A stretch of DNA of 6,181 nucleotides from CAYFJO01 sp964343305 (GTDB lineage: Bacteria; Planctomycetota; Planctomycetia; Pirellulales; Pirellulaceae): the NCBI GenBank assembly GCA_964343305.1, contig CAYFJO010000590.1:1-6181 (forward strand). The letters are read 5' to 3'. The notes below the pieces were generated by a model that did no database searches, was not told where the DNA came from, and worked only from the letters and a program-made list of their open reading frames with translations. A program made the position numbers and the translations under genes. How positions within the stretch are numbered: the stretch's first letter is position 1; each line of letters opens with the position of its first letter. Below, one piece after another: positions 1-5,799 of this stretch.

Positions 1-97
1 CTCCCGAAACAAGTGACACAAAGTCGTCGCGCGTGACACACGCCGAAAAAGGACCGTTTTCTAGGTCTGAGACGCGAGATCGGTGTATTCGCTGCGC

Positions 98-121
98 GCT
101 TCGGTCACATCGACCGCAAGC
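98..121. other. Small bulged hairpin
   Basis: GCTTCGGTC (98-106) pairs with GACCG (112-116) plus AAGC (118-121), leaving C117 as a one-base bulge and a five-base loop. No T-tract follows on either side, so it is not a standard intrinsic terminator. It could mark the end of an upstream transcript or be chance in GC-rich sequence. Confidence 0.25.
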
Positions 122-278
122 AGATACGGTCACGCGGGCCAAAGCTCCAAAACCGGCCAAACGCGCCCACCGGGTCCGGCTTCAAAGTGGAGCCAGAATT
201 CACGGGATGGACCCTTGCATCCGCTCCGGCGATAGCCGATAAGTAGACCATCTTCACCGACTTGTTCACCTGTCGGTT

Positions 279-308
279 TTGACGCGCCCATCAGTGGCTG
301 GTTCTAAC
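279..308 (+). promoter_or_regulatory. Weak sigma-70-like promoter candidate
   Basis: TTGACG (279-284, 5 of 6 matches to the -35 consensus) is followed after 18 bases by TCTAAC (303-308, 4 of 6 matches to the -10 consensus). Transcription would begin near 315, giving a leader of about a dozen bases before the ATG at 327. That fits the absence of a Shine-Dalgarno there. The same bases include the alternative TTG start at 279, so the promoter reading and the longer protein exclude each other. Planctomycete promoters are poorly defined, so this is weak evidence. Confidence 0.2.
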
Positions 309-326
309 GCGCCCCGTGACACCACT

Positions 327-3300
327 ATGAAACACCTCGCAAGAATCGCTACTGCATCACGCAACGCTGATTTGCTGCACCGTCGTATCACGGACTTCCT
401 GGTCGGTCGTAAGTGCAGAACTGGACGGACCGGGAATTCCGTCCTACTGCTGATACTGCTCTTTAGCCCGCTGCCTGCTTCTGTTGTGGCGCAATCGCCC
501 GCCAACGGTGAGCCGGACAAAGAGTATGCGAAAACGATGAAGGAGATCGTCTTTCAAAACGATTCACAATGGGAAGACAGCCGCTGGCAGCAGTCCGATG
601 TTGGGCCTTTTCTGGCCGGTTCGATTTCCAGTGGAAGAGACAAGACATTAAAAGGGATCGCCATTGTTGTTGGTGACAAAGGTGAAGCAGCCGTTTGTTT
701 TGATACCGCTCGAATGAGAATCAGTTCGGCATGGACAGGTGAACTCCTGAAGTTTGACGCTCGTCGTTTCGGTTTGATCAGGCCACCTGCAGCAGCGGGA
801 AAGATGGTCTTCACGACGAAAAAACTGGCCGGTTGGGCCAGGGATGGCCGGTTCCAACCGAAACCCGATGAGATCACTCATCCAGAAGTGGCCAGATGGT
901 ACGCTCCGAGACCCCCGACAGTGAGTCGATTGCCAAAGGGCTGGGCGCATTATCAGGGACTCTATACCAATGGCAAGCGGGTGGTTTTGTCGTACACAGT
1001 TGGCAAAACCAATGTGCTTGAGTCGCCCTGGTATGTTAGCTCAGATGATCAAGACGCGTTCATCAGGTCGCTGGAAATAGGACCGGCGACCGAAACGATG
1101 CAAATGATGGTTGCAGATTCTGGTTCTGAAATCACCGTCATTGGTCGTGCAGATGTCAGCGCAAAAGACAACGAAGACCTGCCCGTTTTAATCGTCGCTC
1201 CGCACGAGAACACTATCCGAGTCAAACTTCTGATTACGAAAAAGGGAGCCGATGCCGATTCGATCAAACGACTTCGCACAGCCGCCGGTGAACCGGAAAA
1301 CCTTTCGCAAATGATCAAAGACGACCCAGGTCGTTTCCCGGAAGTGCTGCTGACCGAAGGCCAGACTACCAAAACGTCAGAAAGCGAGAGTCCCTACGTC
1401 ATCGACACGCTGACCCTTCCGTTTGACAACCCATGGAAGGCCCTGTTGTTCACGGCAGGGCATGATTTCTTTTCCAATGGAGTGGCGGCGATCTGCACCG
1501 TCCAGGGTGACGTCTGGACGGTCGGTGGAATTGACCGCGATCTCAATAAGCTTAGGTGGCGCCGCTTCGCAACGGGACTTCATCAACCACTGGGTCTGAA
1601 GATCGTTGATGACAAAGTCTACGTGATCGGTCGCAATCAGATTACGCGACTACATGATCGAAACGACGACGGCGAAGCGGATTTCTATGAGAACTTCAAC
1701 AATGACATGATTATCGCACCGAACGCACACGATTTTGTCACCTGTCTTGACACCGATCCGCAGGGCAATTTCTACTTCATTCACGCCAGGTCGGGTGTGA
1801 TGAAAGTTAGCGCCGACGGTTCGGCCATGACCAGCGTGGCGGATGGATTTCGTAATCCAAATGGGATGGGAGTTGGTCCCGATGGAACGATTACCGCAGC
1901 ACCTCAGCAGGGAAAATGGACACCTGAATCAAGTTTGATCGTTGTCAAACAGGACGGCTACTACGGCTATGGTGGACCGAATATCACCAAGGACCGTCCC
2001 ACTGGCTGGGATCTTCCGATGTGTTTCATTCCCCGATCAATGGATAACAGTGGTGGAGGTCAAGTTTGGGTTGAAGGGGATCGATGGGGGCCTCTGACAG
2101 GAAAGATGTTGCATCTTTCGTACGGTCAGTGCCGGATGTTGCTGGCTTTGACCGAAGAAGTAGATGGAAAGTTTCAGGGGGGCACCATTCAGTTCCCAAC
2201 ATCTCCTGGCGACTTCGAATCAGGGATCATGCGGGGACGTTTTAGCCCTCACGATGGCCAATTGTATGTCAGTGGTCTACGTGGCTGGCAAACTCGCTCG
2301 ATTCGCGATGGCTGCTTTCAACGCGTCCGTTACACGGGAGGACCAGTTCATCTACCCGTTGCCGTGAAGACTTATACAAACGGAATCAAACTGACCTTTG
2401 CAGAATCACTTGATAAGGATGTCGTCGAAAACCCTGGCAACTATTTTGTTGAGCAGTGGAATTACAAGTATTCCGAACAGTATGGATCGCCTGATTATTC
2501 AGTCAAGAACCCGGGTCAACAAGGCCGTGATGAAGTCCCGGTTGAGTCAGCAACTTTAATGGACGGCAATCGTGCGGTCTTCTTGGAAATGCCGGGGCGA
2601 CAACCTGTCAATCAGATCAAGATCAGCTGGCTGCTAAACTCAGCCAACGAAAGACAATTTCGTGGCTCGATTGCTCATACGATTAATAGTGCACCCAAAG
2701 AGACGATTGGTGAGGCATTGATCGTTCGCCGTGAGCGTCCGCGATTCGTCTCCATTGAAGTGGAGAAGCGACTCAAGCCTGGCTTGGAATTTGCGTTTAA
2801 ATCGATTGGAAATGGTGAAACGGATCGTCGAGTCGCGAGGCTTGTTGCGCTCAATCAATCGATTGAAAATTCGCCAACCCCCTTCCTGCCAGAGGGTGCT
2901 TTTCAGTTGACCATTGAGGGAACATTGCGGACGCCGCTGAGCGGTTTCTATGACTTCAAAATCGATGGGACTGATCGGGCTCAGTTTTGGATCAATGACA
3001 AACTCGTCTTAAATGCCTCCGACAACAACGTCACTGCGAAACCGACACTGCTGCATAAAGGGCATAATCGAATTCGAATTCGTTACGCGAGCCCAGACAG
3101 CGGGAACGCGCGGTTGCTGCTTTCGTGGAAGGGACACAACTTTGGCTGGGAACCAGTCCCTCCGACTGTTCTCTTTCATGACCCAGGTGCTCAAGAGCTT
3201 CTGATCGCTCAACAAAGACGGTTAGGACGCGAACTGTTTGCCAATCACCGATGTGCTGCATGTCATCAAACCGAAATCAGTGATCAAGCCATGTTTGAAC

Positions 3301-4700
3301 TTTCTTTTGCTGGTCCTGATTTGTCAACGGCGGGCGATCGTTTTACTGCTGATTGGCTTCAGAACTGGCTGTTGTCGCCGAGTTCATTTCGGCCAACCGC
3401 GCGAATGCCCGCCGTGTTGGGAACCGGTGAACAGGCAAAGCAGGGCGCTGCCGATATTACTGCGTTCTTAATCGATCAGCACGGCAATGGAAAAAATGGA
3501 AAACAGTCCGATGAGGATTCAAAAGAACGGTTGGACACCGGCGCGATGTTGTACGAAGAGCTTGGCTGCATCTCATGCCATCATTTTGCACTGCCAGAGG
3601 CCAAAGACGAATTCGATCGACTTTCGTTGGCTCATGTGAATCTAAAATATCAGCACGGGGCGCTACGAGCGTTTCTCAAAAAACCATCGGCACATTATGC
3701 CTCGATTCGAATGCCTGATTTTCGTCTAAGCGATGAAGAAGCCCATGCGTTAGCCACTTTTATGCGAGGTGAATCAAAAGGAGAAATCGAGGCCAAAGCA
3801 CTCGCTGGAAATTCGCAGCGCGGCCAGACGTTGTTCGCCGACAGAGGATGTCAACAGTGCCATAGCATCGGTAAGAAGAATCATGCCGTCAAATTGCCGC
3901 AACTCCGATTCACACGGTCGGCGAATGAGCGAGGTTGTCTGGCCGACGACCATCGGCCGACCATTCCACATTTCGCTTTTACGATTGATCAAAAGCAGGC
4001 ATTGAAAGAGTTTCTTTCCCGCGATCTCGACAGCCTCAGCCTGTCCGATCGGGTTGAAACGTCGCATCGACTGTTCGCCAATTTGAAGTGCGCTAACTGC
4101 CACGACCGCGATGGTCAGCGGTCGCACCGGCCTTGGGTGATGATCGAAGAAGGCAGCGGCAGGGCTCCTGAATTCCTGCCTGAACTGACCTGGTCGGGAG
4201 AAAAACTACAACCCGAATGGACAGATTTGATGATTTCCGGAAAGCTAACCTACAAATCTCGTCCGTGGCTGAAGGCAAGAATGCCTGCATTTCCCGCTTA
4301 TGCTGAGCGACTTGCCCACGGTTTAGCGGCCGAACACGGCGTCGATCCGCACGAAAACCAGACGCTTTCGATCAAAGGGGAACTTACGAAAATCGGCAAA
4401 TCATTGTCGTTGCAAACGGGCCTGGACTGTCGGCAATGCCATGCGATCGGCGATCAGCAACCTCGAGGCGACAAAGATACAAAGATCGCGCTGGGGATTA
4501 ACTTCGCCCACATCCGTGACCGCATGAGATGGGATGCCTACCAGCGATTCATGCTTGATCCACCCCGGTACGACATTAAAACGAAAATGATTCGCCTTTC
4601 CGAAGACGGGCGCACAACCAAACTGAATAACGTTTTTGACTCAGACGCTAAAAAGCAATTCGACGCGGTCTGGCACTACATCCAAAGTTTGGAAGAGTAA
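327..4700 (+). CDS. Secreted penta-heme CxxCH protein with DUF6797-like, propeller and PA14-like domains
   Basis: Predicted exported oxidoreductase of 1457 residues, numbered from the ATG at 327. A TTG at 279 would add 16 residues that do not resemble an export signal. A long basic n-region precedes a hydrophobic core (about 39-54), with likely cleavage after A55. Residues about 66-290 resemble DUF6797 (DVGPFL, KGIAI, WAHYQGLY, RVVLSYTVG). About 368-672 is a glucose/sorbosone-dehydrogenase-like propeller with FRNPNG (508-513) and DNSGGGQVWV, both typical of planctomycete relatives. A linker follows (WNYKYSEQYGS, about 711-721), then a PA14-like beta domain (about 810-950). The C-terminal third carries five heme c motifs: CAACH 976, CISCH 1081, CQQCH 1175, CANCH 1255 and CRQCH 1368. 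Distal Met candidates (RMP, KM) are visible in all modules but the third. I infer that the propeller oxidises a sugar-like substrate and the hemes carry electrons away; the substrate and cofactor are not shown. There is no upstream Shine-Dalgarno and no co-directional partner nearby. Confidence 0.93.
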   Translation: MKHLARIATASRNADLLHRRITDFLVGRKCRTGRTGNSVLLLILLFSPLPASVVAQSPANGEPDKEYAKTMKEIVFQNDSQWEDSRWQQSDVGPFLAGSISSGRDKTLKGIAIVVGDKGEAAVCFDTARMRISSAWTGELLKFDARRFGLIRPPAAAGKMVFTTKKLAGWARDGRFQPKPDEITHPEVARWYAPRPPTVSRLPKGWAHYQGLYTNGKRVVLSYTVGKTNVLESPWYVSSDDQDAFIRSLEIGPATETMQMMVADSGSEITVIGRADVSAKDNEDLPVLIVAPHENTIRVKLLITKKGADADSIKRLRTAAGEPENLSQMIKDDPGRFPEVLLTEGQTTKTSESESPYVIDTLTLPFDNPWKALLFTAGHDFFSNGVAAICTVQGDVWTVGGIDRDLNKLRWRRFATGLHQPLGLKIVDDKVYVIGRNQITRLHDRNDDGEADFYENFNNDMIIAPNAHDFVTCLDTDPQGNFYFIHARSGVMKVSADGSAMTSVADGFRNPNGMGVGPDGTITAAPQQGKWTPESSLIVVKQDGYYGYGGPNITKDRPTGWDLPMCFIPRSMDNSGGGQVWVEGDRWGPLTGKMLHLSYGQCRMLLALTEEVDGKFQGGTIQFPTSPGDFESGIMRGRFSPHDGQLYVSGLRGWQTRSIRDGCFQRVRYTGGPVHLPVAVKTYTNGIKLTFAESLDKDVVENPGNYFVEQWNYKYSEQYGSPDYSVKNPGQQGRDEVPVESATLMDGNRAVFLEMPGRQPVNQIKISWLLNSANERQFRGSIAHTINSAPKETIGEALIVRRERPRFVSIEVEKRLKPGLEFAFKSIGNGETDRRVARLVALNQSIENSPTPFLPEGAFQLTIEGTLRTPLSGFYDFKIDGTDRAQFWINDKLVLNASDNNVTAKPTLLHKGHNRIRIRYASPDSGNARLLLSWKGHNFGWEPVPPTVLFHDPGAQELLIAQQRRLGRELFANHRCAACHQTEISDQAMFELSFAGPDLSTAGDRFTADWLQNWLLSPSSFRPTARMPAVLGTGEQAKQGAADITAFLIDQHGNGKNGKQSDEDSKERLDTGAMLYEELGCISCHHFALPEAKDEFDRLSLAHVNLKYQHGALRAFLKKPSAHYASIRMPDFRLSDEEAHALATFMRGESKGEIEAKALAGNSQRGQTLFADRGCQQCHSIGKKNHAVKLPQLRFTRSANERGCLADDHRPTIPHFAFTIDQKQALKEFLSRDLDSLSLSDRVETSHRLFANLKCANCHDRDGQRSHRPWVMIEEGSGRAPEFLPELTWSGEKLQPEWTDLMISGKLTYKSRPWLKARMPAFPAYAERLAHGLAAEHGVDPHENQTLSIKGELTKIGKSLSLQTGLDCRQCHAIGDQQPRGDKDTKIALGINFAHIRDRMRWDAYQRFMLDPPRYDIKTKMIRLSEDGRTTKLNNVFDSDAKKQFDAVWHYIQSLEE

Positions 4701-4704
4701 TCAA

Positions 4705-4746
4705 CCACGGCGTGGCTTTAGGAAGGCCCCTCCGAAGGGGCCGTGG
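4705..4746 (+). terminator. GC-rich hairpin after the heme-protein gene, probable terminator
   Basis: GGCCCCT (4725-4731) and AGGGGCC (4736-4742) form a perfect 7-bp stem closed by a CCGA tetraloop, starting 25 bases after the TAA at 4698-4700. No T-tract follows, so termination would have to be non-canonical or factor-assisted. CCACGG (4705-4710) can pair with CCGTGG (4741-4746) to extend the structure around the inner stem. It also forms part of the palindrome CCACG-G-CGTGG (4705-4715), so two competing folds are possible. Confidence 0.45.
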
Positions 4747-4932
4747 ACGTCAACACTGTTGGCACGTCGGGGCCGAGTTTCAAACAGCACCCATCGCCAC
4801 ACCGGGACTTCGCAAAAGCAGGCTTCAATCGCCTAGCGGGGCTGACAGTGCCCGAGAAACTACGTTGGCCTCCTTTTGATGATATTCGCCAGTCTGATCT
4901 TCGGAAACCGAATCTCGACGTTTTCTGAATAG
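4743..4932. other. Intergenic stretch with nothing recognised
   Basis: Short open frames exist on both strands (for example a 61-codon forward frame from 4743 to 4928), but none has a ribosome binding site, a recognisable domain or convincing composition. The forward frame that becomes the WD40 stub is closed by a TAG at 4930-4932. I looked for further WD40 blades in the other frames of this stretch and saw none. Confidence 0.4.
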
Positions 4933-5067
4933 CCGCAGCCTGATTCAAAAACTCGGTCCTTTTCTCCAGATGGCCGCCACGTGGTCTCGGGCGGTTGGGA
5001 CAAGACGGTCCGTCTGTGGCGGCTACCAAACCCGCCGGGCAGCAACAGGAAACCAGCCACCAAGTAG
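4933..5067 (+). pseudogene. Orphan WD40 blade, C-terminal remnant of a WD40-repeat protein
   Basis: This frame opens after an in-frame TAG (4930-4932) and ends at a TAG (5065-5067). It encodes a textbook final WD40 repeat: SFSPDG followed by RHVVSGGWDKTVRLW, then a short Pro/Arg/Lys-rich tail (RLPNPPGSNRKPATK) of the kind that ends WD40 proteins. The match to strands b-d and the closing W of a WD40 blade is clear by eye, but one blade cannot fold as a propeller. There is no ATG, GTG or TTG before the blade and no Shine-Dalgarno. I read it as the surviving 3' end of a larger gene, perhaps a kinase-WD40 fusion, since a kinase gene starts about 730 bases downstream. The parent gene cannot be identified from the stub. 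Confidence 0.7.
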
Positions 5068-5130
5068 TCATCGTTTTGTTGTGAGTGCTGAGTTCCTCGA
5101 CACTTTCCACCCCCAAGCTGCCGAGAGGTA

Positions 5131-5172
5131 CGGGAGTTTTTTTCCCATTTTTGGCGCTAAGCGGCCAGCGCC
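5131..5172 (+). terminator. Possible weak terminator and adjacent hairpin
   Basis: GGGAG (5132-5136) can pair with TTCCC (5142-5146, including one G-U pair) across a five-T loop, and ATTTTT follows at 5147-5152. This makes a short, weak intrinsic-terminator-like structure 65 bases after the WD40 stub's stop. Immediately downstream GGCGCT (5153-5158) pairs with AGCGCC (5167-5172) over an eight-base loop. The first could be the original terminator of the lost WD40 gene; both stems are short enough to be chance. Confidence 0.25.
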
Positions 5173-5175
5173 GTG

Positions 5176-5236
5176 TCGTCTATTCTCCTAGGTCCGAAGT
5201 TGCTGCCATGCATAGGAGAATCGACCATGAGACGAT
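5176..5236 (+). promoter_or_regulatory. Putative SD-sequestering leader hairpin
   Basis: ATTCTCCTA (5182-5190) is the exact reverse complement of TAGGAGAAT (5213-5221), which contains the Shine-Dalgarno of the small ORF. The pairing continues with TCGTCT (5176-5181) against AGACGA (5230-5235), plus a possible G5175-U5236 wobble. The bases between (5222-5229, CGACCATG), which include the ATG, are left as an 8-base bulge. The apical loop is 5191-5212. This would make 15 perfect pairs occluding ribosome access, consistent with an RNA thermometer, a ligand- or antisense-controlled leader, or a chance palindrome. No known riboswitch class is recognised. Confidence 0.4.
5214..5219 (+). promoter_or_regulatory. 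Shine-Dalgarno of the small ORF
   Basis: AGGAGA lies 7 bases before the ATG at 5227. It is the best ribosome binding site in the window and the reason to choose 5227 over the in-frame GTG at 5173. Confidence 0.55.
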
Positions 5237-5601
5237 TCACTAGTTGGTTGAAAGCTGTATGCGGAAAGCTCTTCCGCGGTTTCGTTCAGAAGCATTTGAG
5301 GATGAAATCACGCGACGCAGACGAATTGATCCTGCGCCGACATCCCGACGCGATTGCCAACGGTGTTTCGAACCGCCTGCCGCAAACGAGGGCCGGTCGG
5401 CGATTTCGTTCAAAAGCGGTTGATGGCCGAATGGCCGAATTGCCGGGTGCCGAGAGCCGATTCGCCGCCGCGGGGTGCACTACTCGAGTGACGACCGCAG
5501 GACAGGGGGCGGACTTCCAGTTGATGGCGTCCGGTGATGCTTGCATTGCCCAGATATTTGGCCTTTCCAACATTCGCTGCGGCACGAATTGTCCGGCATA
5601 A
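5227..5601 (+). CDS. Small hypothetical protein, 124 residues
   Basis: I do not recognise this protein. An in-frame GTG at 5173 is possible, but the ATG at 5227 has AGGAGA at ideal spacing. The product is basic, with an amphipathic N-terminus (MRRFTSWLKAVCGKLFRGF). It has no convincing signal peptide or membrane segment, and five cysteines (12, 84, 106, 118, 122), the last two as a C-terminal CGTNC. Residues 32-44 (DELILRRHPDAIA) faintly recall the DEWLDRHPDFA motif at the start of the kinase 600 bases downstream; this is too short to prove kinship. A reverse-strand frame of similar length overlaps it, so coding status is uncertain. Internally, TTTCGTTCAGAAGC (5280-5293) recurs with one change at 5404-5417, out of frame, and ATGGCCGA is tandemly repeated at 5423-5438, which hints at non-coding or decayed sequence. 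The good Shine-Dalgarno is the main argument for a real gene. Confidence 0.35.
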   Translation: MRRFTSWLKAVCGKLFRGFVQKHLRMKSRDADELILRRHPDAIANGVSNRLPQTRAGRRFRSKAVDGRMAELPGAESRFAAAGCTTRVTTAGQGADFQLMASGDACIAQIFGLSNIRCGTNCPA

Positions 5602-5652
5602 TGTGGTTTCGGACGTCGCCTGTTGCGGATCAGCAGCCATTTGCCAACGTTA

Positions 5653-5744
5653 ATTTGGACAGAAACATTAGAGGACAGAAAGATCTCGTGAAAACCACCG
5701 CCTATCGTCTTCATTTTTCTTTCCCCTAATGTTTCTGTCTAAAT
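5653..5744. repeat. 92-nt long inverted repeat (32-bp arms)
   Basis: The left arm (5653-5684) and right arm (5713-5744) are reverse complements at 28 of 32 positions, with a 28-base spacer (5685-5712). The outer 22 bp of the arms (5653-5674 and 5723-5744) differ at only two positions. Read as plus-strand RNA, two of the four differences are G-U wobbles, leaving only two true mismatches. It sits 52 bases after the small ORF and 55 bases before the kinase ATG. Candidate identities are a REP/MITE-like dispersed repeat, a factor-independent transcription barrier between the two genes, or a structured RNA. No transposase or clear target-site duplication is visible. Confidence 0.75.
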
Positions 5745-5788
5745 CAGTTCGAATGCCGGTTTCATTTCGCCACAGCTCCACGATGAGC

Positions 5789-5793
5789 GGGAG
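5789..5793 (+). promoter_or_regulatory. Shine-Dalgarno of the kinase gene
   Basis: GGGAG lies 6 bases before the ATG at 5800 and supports that start. No upstream in-frame start gives a better match to the family's N-terminus. Confidence 0.5.
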
Positions 5794-5799
5794 TAAACC

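Larger units (their letters stand above)
1..326. other. Non-coding left flank without a convincing gene
   Basis: No recognisable protein is encoded here on either strand. One forward frame is open from the left edge to a stop at 240-242, but its translation is arginine-rich, low in hydrophobic residues and matches no family I know. Another forward frame ends at a TGA at 34-36, so up to 11 residues of an upstream gene's tail could be present but cannot be identified. The stretch contains two GTGACACA repeats (13-20, 33-40), a hairpin at 98-121, three copies of ACGCGCCC (161-168, 282-289, 307-314) and a weak promoter-like pair just before the long gene. Confidence 0.5.

Noticed and set aside
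33..242. Forward 69-codon frame from GTG, open to the left edge
   Set aside because: Arginine-rich low-hydrophobic translation, no ribosome site, no recognisable motif; typical of a chance frame in GC-rich DNA.
279..326. TTG start that would extend the heme protein by 16 residues
   Set aside because: The extra residues do not resemble a signal, no Shine-Dalgarno precedes the TTG, and the ATG at 327 is closer to the signal core.
3069..3081. Tandem CGAATT units in the PA14-like region
   Set aside because: Codes in frame for Arg-Ile-Arg-Ile within a beta strand; ordinary codon repetition.
3774..4127. Reverse-strand 117-codon frame inside the heme domain
   Set aside because: It lies opposite clearly coding sequence with two CXXCH motifs; a shadow of the real frame.
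47..4963. AAAAGGACCG near the left edge and its reverse complement near 4954-4963
   Set aside because: A 10-bp match about 4.9 kb apart is expected by chance in a window this size, and it does not extend.
4718..5116. Reverse-strand 132-codon frame
   Set aside because: It is antisense to the well-preserved WD40 blade and shows no domain of its own.
5286..5714. Reverse-strand 142-codon frame opposite the small ORF
   Set aside because: It starts inside the spacer of the inverted repeat, has no Shine-Dalgarno and no recognised motif. It does lower confidence in the forward ORF.
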